In this document: piece after piece, positions 51,891-60,652 of the stretch
Position numbering within the stretch: the stretch's first letter is position 1
Layout: the number at the start of each line of letters is the position of its first letter
From: an uncultured Marinococcus sp.
GTDB lineage: Bacteria > Bacillota > Bacilli > Bacillales > Marinococcaceae
Assembly: GCF_947493875.1 (NCBI RefSeq)
Contig: NZ_CANLSU010000001.1
Span: 62,001 to 126,000 of the forward strand
DNA: 64,000 bases
Reading direction: 5' to 3'
Translations under genes and position numbers: made by a program
Notes under the pieces: generated by a model
What the model was told of the DNA's origin: nothing
The model's database searches: none
Seen by the model: only the letters and a program-made list of their open reading frames with translations

Positions 51891-52646
51891 ATGAACGTAT
51901 TGCTCGCTGTATATTTTACAGCGGCAGGGATGGTAGTGAGTTCCTTCTGTAACGCCGCAGGCATGCGAATGGCTGTTGGTGAGTCTGTATGGGCGCCCCC
52001 GTCACAGTGTCCGGTATGTGTCCAGCCAATTAAAAAAAGAGATTTAGTCCCCTGCTGTTCGTATCTGTATCTGGGCGGTAAATGCCGCTTCTGCAAAACC
52101 CGTATTTCCGCGATTTATCCTCTTATGGAAGGCGCCGGTGGTGTCTTGTTTTTCCTCGCCTACGTCCGCTTCGGACCAACTGCAGAATTCGCTGCAGCCT
52201 TACTTCTTATTTCCTACCTTTTCATTATTACTATCAGCGATATTACAGCCATGATCATCCCGAACCGGGTGTCGCTTTTGTTTTTTCTTGGAGCGGTGCT
52301 TTTAAAACTGTTCTGGCTGGAGGAGCCCGCCTGGAACGAAAGCTTCATAGGCGCACTAGCCGGCTTTTTTCTTTTATCAGCTATTATTCTGGTAACGAGA
52401 GGAGGGATGGGCGGCGGCGATCTGAAAATATTTACTGTTCTCGGATTTTTCTTTGGCCCGCATCTTCTTGCCGTAAATTTTACAGCTGCTGTATTCACTG
52501 CTTCTATTGTTATTTTTCTACTATATCCATTTAATGCTTTCAAAAAAGGAACACCGTTCCCGTTTGCCCCTGCTATCGCGGTCGGCAGCTTATTTACGTT
52601 GTTTACCGGAGAAGCATGCCTGAAATGGTACCTGGCTTTTTTATAA
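51891..52646 (+). CDS. comC: Prepilin peptidase ComC (A24 family)
   Basis: ComC cleaves and N-methylates the pseudopilins of the DNA-uptake machine. The 251-residue polytopic protein has an N-terminal cytoplasmic cysteine quartet (CPVC and CRFC, about residues 41-68) typical of bifunctional prepilin peptidases. The two catalytic aspartates lie in TISDITAMIIPN and GGGDLKIF. Its presence indicates retained competence or type-IV-pilus-like function. In B. subtilis spoIIB and maf follow; here radC follows after 41 bases. Confidence 0.93.
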   Translation: MNVLLAVYFTAAGMVVSSFCNAAGMRMAVGESVWAPPSQCPVCVQPIKKRDLVPCCSYLYLGGKCRFCKTRISAIYPLMEGAGGVLFFLAYVRFGPTAEFAAALLLISYLFIITISDITAMIIPNRVSLLFFLGAVLLKLFWLEEPAWNESFIGALAGFFLLSAIILVTRGGMGGGDLKIFTVLGFFFGPHLLAVNFTAAVFTASIVIFLLYPFNAFKKGTPFPFAPAIAVGSLFTLFTGEACLKWYLAFL

Positions 52647-52687
52647 TTCCCCGTTTCAACCCCCACATATAAAGGAGACGATCACTG

Positions 52688-53371
52688 ATGAAATTGACTG
52701 CAATCCCTGCCGGAACAGAACTGTTCCGTCCCCGTGAGAAAATGGAACAACAAGGAGCGGAGGCGCTGACGGAGCAGGAACTGCTGGCAGTACTCCTTCG
52801 CACAGGTACAAAGCAGGCGCCGGTACTGGAGCTGGCTGCCCAGGTGATGGAACGTTTCGATGTTCTTCCCTTATTGAAAGAAGCGACCAGGGAAGAATTG
52901 ATGGAAATCCCGGGTATTGGAAAAGCGAAAGCTCTGGAGCTGCAGGCTGCCCTTGAGCTGGGAAAGCGCGTCTTTCGCTATTCGTATCCGGACAGATACG
53001 TTGTGCGTTCACCTGAAGACGCGGCGGAGTATATGATGGAAGACTTGAGGTTTTTACAGCAGGAGCATTTTGTAGTACTGTGTCTGAATACTAAAAATCA
53101 AATTATTCATAAGCAGACGCTATTTATCGGCAGTTTAAATTCAAGTATTGTTCATCCACGGGAGCTGTTCAAAGAAGCGCTGCGGCGGTCCGCTGCATCA
53201 ATTATCTGTCTTCACAATCATCCATCCGGCGATCCGGCGCCGAGCAGCGAGGATATTCAGGTGACTAAGCGGGTAGCAGAATGCGGCCGACTGCTTGGCA
53301 TTGAACTGCTCGACCATGTAATCGTTGGTGATCAGTGCTTTGAGAGCATGAAAGAGCAGGGATTTATGTAG
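52688..53371 (+). CDS. radC: RadC/JAB-domain protein
   Basis: The 227-residue protein has an N-terminal UPF0758 helical region with a helix-hairpin-helix (IPGIGKAKALELQAAL) and a C-terminal JAB metalloprotease-like domain with the zinc motif LHNHPSGDPAPSSED. Despite its name, a role in DNA repair is not established. The ATG follows AAAGGAGACGATCACTG. It lies upstream of mreB, as in B. subtilis. Confidence 0.95.
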   Translation: MKLTAIPAGTELFRPREKMEQQGAEALTEQELLAVLLRTGTKQAPVLELAAQVMERFDVLPLLKEATREELMEIPGIGKAKALELQAALELGKRVFRYSYPDRYVVRSPEDAAEYMMEDLRFLQQEHFVVLCLNTKNQIIHKQTLFIGSLNSSIVHPRELFKEALRRSAASIICLHNHPSGDPAPSSEDIQVTKRVAECGRLLGIELLDHVIVGDQCFESMKEQGFM

Positions 53372-53699
53372 AACGCGAAGATGTGAAAATAAGCCTATCC
53401 TAAAAAAACAGGTGCATTGCCCCTATGTTTTTCAAATATTTTTCAGTATAATAAAAAATAGTGCATGCAGGGACAGCTGTACTTTAATGCATAATAACGG
53501 GAGAGCGTCAGAGGAACAGAAATCCTGGAGATGAAAGCATTCATCCAGGAGGACCGCTGAACGTGCCCGCTACATATGGGAATACAGGGGTGCCGTAAAG
53601 GGCATTATCCAACATAATAAATCATTAGATGCTCCAATGAATAATACCTGCTGAAAAGGACGACCGTGCATTTTGCGAGACGAGAGGAGATATACATAG
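53372..53699 (+). promoter_or_regulatory. mreB upstream region with promoter and structured leader
   Basis: No gene is visible. A TATAAT at 53447 probably starts the mreBCD transcript (the -35 is weak). The roughly 250-base leader contains a strong hairpin at 53523-53550 (TCCTGG-AG-ATGAA paired with TTCAT-CCAGGA). A second possible pairing joins TGCCC at 53564-53568 with GGGCA at 53600-53604. I do not recognise a known riboswitch. Translation signal AGAGGAGA ends 9 bases before the mreB ATG. Confidence 0.5.
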
Positions 53700-54743
53700 A
53701 TGTTTGGAACGAGAGACCTGGGGATCGATTTAGGTACGGCAAATACGCTCGTTTACGCGAGAGGTGAAGGAGTCATTCTTCGTGAGCCCTCGGTGGTAGC
53801 TATGCGGACAGACACGGGAAATATTGAAGCTGTAGGCCGCAGCGCGAAAAATATGATTGGGCGTACACCGGGCAACATTAAGGCAATACGTCCAATGAAG
53901 GACGGCGTCATTGCTGATTTTGACACAACGGCGACTATGATGGAATATTTTATTGGTCAGTCGGTCAAAAAACGTTCGATATTCTCAAGAAAGCCAAATG
54001 TGATGGTATGTGTGCCGTCAGGTATTACGGCAGTTGAAAAGAGGGCCGTCGAGGATGCAACCAAACAGGCTGGGGCAAGAGAGGCCTATACGATCGAAGA
54101 ACCGTTTGCAGCAGCCATCGGAGCCGACCTTCCTGTGTGGGAGCCTACAGGAAGCATGGTTGTTGACATCGGGGGCGGAACAACAGAAGTGGCTATCATT
54201 TCTCTTGGTGGCATCGTCACGAGTCAATCGATCCGCATCGCCGGAGATGAAATGGATGAAGCGATCATTCAGTATATCCGGAAAACGTATAATGTCATGG
54301 TGGGAGAGCGGACAGCGGAAGCCATTAAGCTTGAAGTTGGTGCTGCGGCTCCTCCTGCGGAAAATGAAGACAATGATACGATGGAAATCCGCGGAAGAGA
54401 TGTAGTGACCGGGCTTCCAAAAACAGTTACAATTACCTCTGAAGAGATTGCAGGGTGTCTGAAAGACACGGTCTCTACTATTATTGATACGGTGAAGAGT
54501 ACCCTTGAACAGACTCCGCCGGAATTAGCAGCGGATATTATGGACCGTGGTATCCTGTTAACAGGAGGAGGAGCTCTTCTTCAGCACATTGACCGGGTTC
54601 TCAGTGAAGAAACGAACATGCCGGTATTAGTGTCGGAGGAGCCTTTGGATTGTGTGGCACTTGGTACAGGACGCGCGTTAGAAAATATTCATTTGTTCCG
54701 CTCAAAAGCAGGTATTACATCCCGCTCAGGCCGGAATGCTTAA
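53700..54743 (+). CDS. mreB: Rod shape-determining protein MreB
   Basis: MreB is a bacterial actin that directs lateral wall synthesis. The 347-residue protein shows the actin-fold phosphate loops [13 protein letters not shown] and [18 protein letters not shown], and the adenosine-binding region [18 protein letters not shown]. The N-terminus [12 protein letters not shown] is typical and probably supports membrane binding. It is the first gene of mreBCD. Confidence 0.98.
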   Translation: MFGTRDLGIDLGTANTLVYARGEGVILREPSVVAMRTDTGNIEAVGRSAKNMIGRTPGNIKAIRPMKDGVIADFDTTATMMEYFIGQSVKKRSIFSRKPNVMVCVPSGITAVEKRAVEDATKQAGAREAYTIEEPFAAAIGADLPVWEPTGSMVVDIGGGTTEVAIISLGGIVTSQSIRIAGDEMDEAIIQYIRKTYNVMVGERTAEAIKLEVGAAAPPAENEDNDTMEIRGRDVVTGLPKTVTITSEEIAGCLKDTVSTIIDTVKSTLEQTPPELAADIMDRGILLTGGGALLQHIDRVLSEETNMPVLVSEEPLDCVALGTGRALENIHLFRSKAGITSRSGRNA

Positions 54744-54769
54744 TCTATCTTTAGAGTAGGTGGGGAACC

Positions 54770-55711
54770 ATGCCGCACTTTTTTAACAACAAGCGATTGA
54801 TCATCTTGATGGTAAGCATTATTCTTCTTGTTATACTCGTAGGGTTTTCCATGAGGGAACGGGAATCGGTGCCGTGGCCTGAAGAATTCGTAAGAGACTC
54901 TGTAGGCGTTTTTCAGTCGACCATCAGCCGCCCGGCTCACTTTGCAGCTAATCGCTTCGAAGCTGTGGAAAATTTATTGGATACATACGAGGAAAATAAA
55001 ACGCTTAAGCAACAGCTGGAAAAATACGCTGCCACTTCGGCAGAGCTTGAAAACACCCGTCAGGAAAATGAAACGCTCCGGGAATCGGCAGATACGCAGG
55101 AAATGCTGAGTGACTATGAAAGCCGCCAGGCGCTTGTCGTCTATCGTAATCCTGACCGCTGGACGCAGACGATCGGTATTAATCAGGGCACCCAGAACGG
55201 TATTGAACAGGATATGGCCGTGGTTACGAATGAAGGTCTTATCGGACGTGTGGCGGAGGCTTCTGAATTTTCCTCCACTGTTCAATTATTATCCGACGGG
55301 GAACGGACAAACCGTATCAGCGCCAGTGTGACTGCTGGTGATGAGACGGTTAATGCTTTCATTGAAGGATGGGATGAAGACCGGGACGGCCTTATGCTCC
55401 GGAAAATCCGCAGTGACGCAGAAATTGAAGAAGGCCAGCAGGTAGTTACCTCAGGGATGGGCGGAGCTTTTCCAAGCGGTATTCCAATCGGGGAAGTAAA
55501 AAGCATAGAACCGGATGAATACGGGTTAACGTATAACGCCCTTATTGAACCAGCGGCAGACTTCAGTGATTTAACGTACGTGAACGTTCTGGATCGGAAC
55601 ATTGAAGATTTGAGTGAAGAATTTCCTTCCCTCGAGGAAGACCAGGAGCAGGAGGATGAAGAGGAAGAAGCCGTGGATCCGGTCGGTGAAGAAGGCGGCG
55701 GGGGCTCATGA
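54770..55711 (+). CDS. mreC: Rod shape-determining protein MreC
   Basis: MreC is a single-pass membrane protein linking MreB to extracellular wall enzymes. The 313-residue protein has one N-terminal transmembrane helix (about residues 8-27), a coiled coil (about 65-110) and two beta-barrel domains (for example ALVVYRNPDRWTQTIGINQG). The last 35 residues are strongly acidic and then glycine-rich, facing the outside, which is unusual and fits salt or alkali adaptation. It overlaps mreD by four bases. Start follows TAGGTGGGGAACC. Confidence 0.96.
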   Translation: MPHFFNNKRLIILMVSIILLVILVGFSMRERESVPWPEEFVRDSVGVFQSTISRPAHFAANRFEAVENLLDTYEENKTLKQQLEKYAATSAELENTRQENETLRESADTQEMLSDYESRQALVVYRNPDRWTQTIGINQGTQNGIEQDMAVVTNEGLIGRVAEASEFSSTVQLLSDGERTNRISASVTAGDETVNAFIEGWDEDRDGLMLRKIRSDAEIEEGQQVVTSGMGGAFPSGIPIGEVKSIEPDEYGLTYNALIEPAADFSDLTYVNVLDRNIEDLSEEFPSLEEDQEQEDEEEEAVDPVGEEGGGGS

Positions 55712-56232
55712 CACGCTTTCTTATCCCCATATCGATCTTTTGTTTATTTCTTATCGAAGGAACATGGTTTGAAATTCTCTTTCCTCAGGAAAATGAAAGT
55801 GGATGGGTGTGGATGCCGAGATTTGCACTCATTGGAGTGGTTTTGACCAGCATATACCGCGGGCCGGTCGCAGGAGTGTGGGCAGGTATTTTCGTTGGTT
55901 TTCTCTATGATTTCACGTACACGCAGATTCTTGGTGTTTATACATTCTGCTTTGGCTTTATTGCGTACATGAGCTCCTACTCTCTGCCAGTGGTCCGCAA
56001 CAGCTATGGTTGGCAGTGGCTTATCTTCTTCTGTGCGCTTTTTGTGTTTGAACTGCTGATCTATTTTATTTATTTTTTGTTAGGCATTGCCGAACTTTCC
56101 TTTGGAGAATTTTTAGTGAAACGGATGCTTGCTTCGTGGCTTATTAACGGGGCCGCCGCTTTGCTGCTGCTCGTTCCTTTTCGCCGTATTTTTGAATGGA
56201 TTGAAGACCAGGAAAAAATCAGGCAGCGATAA
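55708..56232 (+). CDS. mreD: Rod shape-determining protein MreD
   Basis: MreD is a small integral membrane partner of MreC. The 174-residue product has five or six hydrophobic segments and charged loops, the usual length and position. The start ATG overlaps the end of mreC (ATGA), indicating coupling. Confidence 0.93.
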   Translation: MTRFLIPISIFCLFLIEGTWFEILFPQENESGWVWMPRFALIGVVLTSIYRGPVAGVWAGIFVGFLYDFTYTQILGVYTFCFGFIAYMSSYSLPVVRNSYGWQWLIFFCALFVFELLIYFIYFLLGIAELSFGEFLVKRMLASWLINGAAALLLLVPFRRIFEWIEDQEKIRQR

Positions 56233-56343
56233 TTTTTTAAAAAAGAAGTGGTTTGCTGTTTATTCCTGTGAAATGAAACCGTATAATGGAAAGAACGACA
56301 TTTACTAAGAATGGAGAGCGCTTAAGGGTTCAGGGGTGAAAAT

Positions 56344-57036
56344 ATGACGAATAGCAATGGAAATTATGTAACGATTAAAGGTACTAAAGAAGGTTTAACC
56401 ATTGTATTAAATGATCAGTGCTCTTTTCATGAACTTCTTGAGGAATTGAAGAAGAAGATTGAACGGGAGCAGCGTTTGTTTGAAAACGGACCGCAAGTGG
56501 AAGTCCGTGTGGACGCCGGGAACCGTTATTTAAGTAAAAGTCACGAAGAAGAAATTACGGAAGTTCTGAACAAAACGGGTTCAGTACGGGTGCATGAAGT
56601 TCATTCGAACGTGATAACAAAAGATGAAGCACAAGAAGTAATTGAAAAAGCAACAGTAACGTCTGTGATACAGATTGTCCGCTCCGGACAGGTGCTCCGC
56701 AAAACAGGTGATATCCTTATTATCGGTGATGTCAATCCCGGCGGAGTGGTCGAAGCAACGGGGAACATCTATGTTATCGGTGCATTAAAAGGGATAGCCA
56801 GAGCCGGCACAGACGGAGAAAGTCATGCTGTGGTATGCGCCTCTGTGATGATCCCTAAACAAATTTCTATTTCGGACACCTATTACTACGCTCCGGAAAA
56901 GCACGAAAAGCAGGAACAGAAGCCTGCGATTGAAGGACCGGGGTATGCGTATGTCACCGGAGAAGAATACAATGCAATCGCATTCGAGGAAACAAAAATG
57001 CTCGGGCATTATTTACGCTCGGTCTCATATACATAA
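56344..57036 (+). CDS. minC: Septum site-determining protein MinC
   Basis: MinC blocks FtsZ assembly away from midcell. The 230-residue protein has an N-terminal FtsZ-inhibiting domain (about residues 1-100) and a C-terminal beta-helix that binds MinD, recognisable by VRSGQVLRKTGDILIIGDVN and GGVVEATGNIYVIGALKGIA. A TATAAT at 56282 may begin its own transcript. minD follows after 79 bases. Confidence 0.96.
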   Translation: MTNSNGNYVTIKGTKEGLTIVLNDQCSFHELLEELKKKIEREQRLFENGPQVEVRVDAGNRYLSKSHEEEITEVLNKTGSVRVHEVHSNVITKDEAQEVIEKATVTSVIQIVRSGQVLRKTGDILIIGDVNPGGVVEATGNIYVIGALKGIARAGTDGESHAVVCASVMIPKQISISDTYYYAPEKHEKQEQKPAIEGPGYAYVTGEEYNAIAFEETKMLGHYLRSVSYT

Positions 57037-57115
57037 GCATGTCAGGCCGAAAACACCTTCCGGACACCGTTAGCCGGAATGAGAAGCATGTAAGGTCTGA
57101 AAGGAGGAACCGTTG

Positions 57116-57913
57116 GTGGGAGAGGCAATAGTAATTACATCCGGTAAAGGCGGAGTCGGTAAAACCACGACTTCCGCCAACATCGGTACAGCACTTGCAC
57201 TGCAGGGACAAAAAGTATGTTTGATTGATACAGATATCGGGCTCCGGAATTTGGATGTCGTTATGGGCCTGGAAAACCGGATTATTTACGATCTGGTAGA
57301 CGCTGCGGAAGGACGCTGCAAGGTTCAGCAGGCATTAATCCGGGATAAGAGGTTCGACTGCCTGCACCTGCTGCCGGCAGCACAAACAAAGGACAAATCT
57401 GCGGTGAATCCGGAACAAATGCAGGAAATCGTGGAAACGCTCCGCCCGGAATACGATTTTATTCTTATCGATTGCCCGGCCGGTATTGAGCAGGGATTTA
57501 AAAACGCTGTATCCGGCGCGGACAAAGCGATCGTTGTTACCACTCCGGATACGGCCGCTGTGAGAGACGCCGACCGGATCATCGGTCTGCTTGAAAACGA
57601 AGACATTGAACCTCCTAAGCTGGTGGTGAACCGGGTACGGAGTGATCTTTCCCGGGAAGGCAACGTATTGGATGTGGAAGATGTCGTAGCTACACTTGCA
57701 GTGGATCTGCTCGGCATGATTGTAGACGAAGAGCATGTGTTAAAAGCAGCACATAAAGGGGAGCCGATTGCGATGAACCCAAACAGCAGGGCTTCGCTTG
57801 GTTATCGTAATATTGCCCGCCGGCTGCTCGGGGAATCGGTGCCGCTGATGGCAGTAGAAGAAAAGAAAAGCTTTTTCTCCAAGGTAAAAAGTTTATTCGG
57901 CATAAAATCATAG
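57116..57913 (+). CDS. minD: Septum site-determining protein MinD
   Basis: MinD is a membrane-associated ATPase that recruits MinC. The 265-residue protein has the deviant Walker A SGKGGVGKTTTSANIG, the DTDIGLRNLDVVMGLENR segment, Walker B FILIDCPAGIEQGF, and a C-terminal amphipathic membrane-targeting helix (SFFSKVKSLFGIKS). GTG is chosen as start (MGEAIVITSGKGG), 8 bases after AAGGAGG; a TTG one codon upstream is in frame. In B. subtilis spoIVFA-spoIVFB follow; here a terminator and a small ORF follow. Confidence 0.97.
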   Translation: MGEAIVITSGKGGVGKTTTSANIGTALALQGQKVCLIDTDIGLRNLDVVMGLENRIIYDLVDAAEGRCKVQQALIRDKRFDCLHLLPAAQTKDKSAVNPEQMQEIVETLRPEYDFILIDCPAGIEQGFKNAVSGADKAIVVTTPDTAAVRDADRIIGLLENEDIEPPKLVVNRVRSDLSREGNVLDVEDVVATLAVDLLGMIVDEEHVLKAAHKGEPIAMNPNSRASLGYRNIARRLLGESVPLMAVEEKKSFFSKVKSLFGIKS

Positions 57914-57917
57914 CAGG

Positions 57918-57955
57918 CCAGGGACAGGAAGTATGCTTCCTGTCCCTTTTTTTGC
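57918..57955 (+). terminator. Rho-independent terminator of minCD
   Basis: AGGGACAGGAAG pairs perfectly with CTTCCTGTCCCT around TATG, followed by TTTTTT. Confidence 0.95.
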
Positions 57956-57968
57956 AGCTGAGTCAGTT

Positions 57969-57998
57969 TTGTTTTCTTTAAGACTCACGTGGTATAAT
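57969..57998 (+). promoter_or_regulatory. Promoter of the 57-aa ORF and rng
   Basis: TTGTTT and TATAAT with 18-base spacing, directly after the minCD terminator. The leader to the small ORF is about 110 bases. Confidence 0.6.
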
Positions 57999-58118
57999 AA
58001 TAGTGAAAGGGCATGCTGTTTTGGATCTGATTCCCGAATCGCCTGTCTTTCTTATAAAGGTTTTTACAGAATGAAAGGCTTCGAGTATCTATCCGAATGC
58101 GCGAAGGAGGAATCACTG

Positions 58119-58292
58119 ATGACCGTTATAGAAAAGCACCCTTATCTTTCCGATGAAGAACGCCAGAAACTGGCTCTTTTAAATAAACAAATGCAGGAAG
58201 CCGCTTCCGAACAGGAGTTGAAGCGGCTTACCACACAGATCGCCCTGCTTCATGAAAAGGCGAAGGTCAGAGAAGAAAATAAGTCTAACTGA
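58119..58292 (+). CDS. Small protein of unknown function (57 aa)
   Basis: I do not recognise this protein. It has a perfect ribosome binding site (AAGGAGG, 8-base spacing) and its own promoter. It encodes a charged, probably all-helical protein: SDEERQKLALLNKQMQEA, followed by another helix rich in Glu, Lys and Leu. There is no signal peptide or membrane segment. The frame remains open about 186 bases upstream, but those codons lack a ribosome binding site and look non-coding. It is followed by a hairpin with a T-rich tail and then rng, in the slot occupied by spoIVFA-spoIVFB in B. subtilis. A role with RNase G is only a guess. Confidence 0.6.
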   Translation: MTVIEKHPYLSDEERQKLALLNKQMQEAASEQELKRLTTQIALLHEKAKVREENKSN

Positions 58293-58294
58293 AT

Positions 58295-58328
58295 GACTGC
58301 CATCATCATGTGGCAGTCTTTTCCTTTT
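58295..58328 (+). terminator. Hairpin with T-rich tail between the 57-aa ORF and rng
   Basis: GACTGCCA pairs perfectly with TGGCAGTC around TCATCATG, followed by TTTTCCTTTT. It lies just ahead of rng and may reduce rng expression relative to the small ORF. Confidence 0.7.
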
Positions 58329-58359
58329 GGAAAGAAATGTGCCACTGGAGGAACGTTCG

Positions 58360-59874
58360 ATGGAATTAATTGCAAATATGAAATCCGGGGAAGCAAGAGC
58401 GGCCCTGAAACATAATGGAAGAGTGACAGAGTTCTTCTTCGAGTCCGCAATGGATGACACGGCGGCCGGAGAAATCTATAAAGGGAGAGTAGTGGATGTG
58501 CTTCCGGGCATGGATGCTGCATTTATTGATATCGGCAAAGGGAAAAAAGGATATCTGCACCGGGACAATATTATGTCGTACCGGCTGCTGAAAGAGCCGC
58601 TCGCTGAAAAAAAACAGCGGGGAATTAAAGATTTCATTAAAAAAGGGGAATATTTATTTGTGCAGGTCGTGAAGGAAGAAACGGCCAGCAAGGGTGCAAA
58701 GCTTAAAGAAAATTTATCACTGCCGGGAAAATACTGTGTGTATCTGCCGGATGAGCCGGGACTGTTTATTTCACAAAAGGTGGAGGAATCTGTTAAGGAA
58801 GAATGGCTCGAACAGGAAGAAGCGCTGCCGCTCAATGGAGACGGCCTGATTATGCGTACGGAAGGAACGACACAGTCACTGGATGTGATTAAGAAGGAAA
58901 TTTTCCAGCTTCAGAGCCTGTGGCAGGATATCGTTCTTCGGGGAGAGGGTCTGTCTGCACCGGGAAAGGTATCGCAGGAGGAGCACTTTTTAACAAAATG
59001 TCTGGCTTCGGCACCTCTGGAACACGTGAAAAGGATCGCTGTGGATACAAGAGAAGCGGTGGAGACAGCAAAAGCACACTTCAGCGGATGGGAGCCGGAA
59101 AAGCGTCCGGAATTTATTCTTTTTAAGCGTCCCGAAAATATTTTTTCAAAAGAAAATGTGGAGATTGAGCTCGAGCGTGCCTTAAAGCCTGTAGCGTGGC
59201 TGAAAAGCGGGGGCTTTTTACAGATTGAAAAAACAGAAATGTGCATCACAATTGATGTGAATACGGGAAGATTTACCGGAAAACATGATCTCGAGCACAC
59301 GATTGTAAAAACAAACCTTGAAGCTGCCGCAGAAGTGATGCATCAATTGCGTGTAAGAAATCTCTCCGGCATGGTAATGATTGACTTTATACGAATGAAT
59401 CAAGAAAAAGACCGGCAGCATTTAATACAGGTACTGGAGGAAAAAGCCGCTGAGGATCCGCAGAAAATCCGGATTGCCGGCTTTTCCCGTCTCGGTATCG
59501 TGGAGTTGACCCGTCAGCGTTCCCGACAGAGTCTCGAGGAACACATGCTTGAACCCTTCGGAACAGAGTATGGCAAAGGATGGAGGCTGTCGGAAAAAGA
59601 ACTGATGGAAAGATCAAAACGGATGCTCGGCGCCTGGATGGAGGAAGATGTGGATGCGATCGTGCTGGAGGTGCCGGACCGTCTGCTCGCCCGGGAAGGC
59701 AGAGCGTTGCATGATGACCTTCAGCAAGTAGCTCCGGGACGCTTATTTATCGTCTCTGAACCGAAGGAGCAGGAGATCGTTGTCCGCTATGCTGGAAGCC
59801 TTGAAGTGGCAGAACAAAGAAATCAGGCTTTGAAGGCTCAAATGAAGCAGCGGGGAATTGACTTTCGTTTTTAA
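58360..59874 (+). CDS. rng: Ribonuclease E/G family endoribonuclease
   Basis: RNase E/G enzymes cleave single-stranded AU-rich RNA and prefer 5'-monophosphorylated ends. The 504-residue protein has an embedded S1 domain (about residues 35-120; KGRVVDVLPGMDAAFIDIGK). The catalytic magnesium aspartates are in TIDVNTGRFTG and MIDFIRM, after a 5'-sensor/RNase H-like region. The zinc-link of the family (EPCPxCxGxG-type) is replaced by EPFGTEYGKG, so both cysteines are missing and the usual zinc-linked dimer cannot form that way. ATG follows TGGAGG with 8-base spacing; an in-frame GTG 33 bases upstream is not needed. B. subtilis lacks this gene, but other Bacillaceae have one near rplU. Confidence 0.92.
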   Translation: MELIANMKSGEARAALKHNGRVTEFFFESAMDDTAAGEIYKGRVVDVLPGMDAAFIDIGKGKKGYLHRDNIMSYRLLKEPLAEKKQRGIKDFIKKGEYLFVQVVKEETASKGAKLKENLSLPGKYCVYLPDEPGLFISQKVEESVKEEWLEQEEALPLNGDGLIMRTEGTTQSLDVIKKEIFQLQSLWQDIVLRGEGLSAPGKVSQEEHFLTKCLASAPLEHVKRIAVDTREAVETAKAHFSGWEPEKRPEFILFKRPENIFSKENVEIELERALKPVAWLKSGGFLQIEKTEMCITIDVNTGRFTGKHDLEHTIVKTNLEAAAEVMHQLRVRNLSGMVMIDFIRMNQEKDRQHLIQVLEEKAAEDPQKIRIAGFSRLGIVELTRQRSRQSLEEHMLEPFGTEYGKGWRLSEKELMERSKRMLGAWMEEDVDAIVLEVPDRLLAREGRALHDDLQQVAPGRLFIVSEPKEQEIVVRYAGSLEVAEQRNQALKAQMKQRGIDFRF

Positions 59875-59887
59875 TATATGCTATTAT
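59858..59887 (+). promoter_or_regulatory. Promoter of rplU operon
   Basis: TTGACT and TATTAT with 18-base spacing; TG precedes the -10 by one base (TGCTATTAT). The -35 lies inside the end of rng. Confidence 0.65.
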
Positions 59888-59892
59888 TTGTA

Positions 59893-59990
59893 ACGTTAGT
59901 TGTTTGGAAGCACCCAAACTACAACCGCACAATAACAGGTTTAAGCCCTGGAAAGGCACCTGTATTGGCGAGTCTAAGTGATTAGGAGGT
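59893..59990 (+). ncRNA. Ribosomal protein L21 leader RNA
   Basis: The sequence between the promoter and rplU contains ACAACCGCACAA and the paired arms CAGGT/ACCTG (near 59955 and 59967), features of the L21 leader described upstream of rplU in Bacillus. Family knowledge suggests autoregulation by L21; the mechanism is not shown here. Confidence 0.75.
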
Positions 59991-59996
59991 GCAGAG

Positions 59997-60305
59997 ATGT
60001 ACGCAATTATTGAAACTGGTGGAAAACAGTTAAAAGTAGAAGAAGGCCAGACTATTTTCGTTGAAAAATTAGACGTAGAAGCTGGTAATGAAGTGACGTT
60101 CGGCAATGTAGTATTTGTCGGAGGCGACGATGTGAAAGTCGGTTCTCCTTTTGTTGAGGGAGCTAAAGTTACAGGCAAAGTCGAAAGACAGGGCCGTAAC
60201 AAGAAAATCATCGTGTTCAAATTTAAAAAACGTAAAAACTACCGCCGTAAGCAGGGCCATCGTCAGCCTTACACAAAAGTTACAATCAACAGCATTGACG
60301 CGTAG
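59997..60305 (+). CDS. rplU: 50S ribosomal protein L21
   Basis: The 102-residue protein is ribosomal protein L21, with N-terminus [18 protein letters not shown] and the basic rRNA-binding C-terminus [18 protein letters not shown]. It follows the L21 leader and AGGAGGTGCAGAG. Two bases separate it from the prp gene. Confidence 0.99.
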   Translation: MYAIIETGGKQLKVEEGQTIFVEKLDVEAGNEVTFGNVVFVGGDDVKVGSPFVEGAKVTGKVERQGRNKKIIVFKFKKRKNYRRKQGHRQPYTKVTINSIDA

Positions 60306-60307
60306 TT

Positions 60308-60646
60308 ATGATACGGGTCACTGTTAGCCGCGACGGGGCAGAGCATATTCGTTCTGTTACCATGACCGGTCATGCTGAATCAGGTCCCTACGGCTATGAT
60401 CTAGTATGCGCCGGTGCCTCGGCAGTATCTTTTGGAGCTGTAAATGCAATGGCATCTCTCTGCCATACAGATCCCACAGTGGATTTAGGCACAGAAGGCG
60501 GTTATTTTCATTGCGTGCTTCCGGAAGAAAGCACCGAAGAGGATAAACGCCAGATGCAGCTGTTGGCAGAGGGCATGATTATCTCTTTGGAGACCATTGC
60601 AGAGCAGTACGGTGAATTTATATCAATTGAAGAGCATAGGAGGTGA
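60308..60646 (+). CDS. prp: Ribosomal-processing cysteine protease Prp (YsxB)
   Basis: Prp removes the N-terminal extension of ribosomal protein L27 in Bacillota; it is the ysxB product. The 112-residue protein has the catalytic pair His22 (TGHAESGPYG) and Cys34 (DLVCAGASAVSFG), at the same positions reported for the S. aureus enzyme. It lies between rplU and rpmA, and its substrate rpmA carries the matching cleavage sequence. Confidence 0.93.
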   Translation: MIRVTVSRDGAEHIRSVTMTGHAESGPYGYDLVCAGASAVSFGAVNAMASLCHTDPTVDLGTEGGYFHCVLPEESTEEDKRQMQLLAEGMIISLETIAEQYGEFISIEEHRR

Positions 60647-60652
60647 ATGTTG

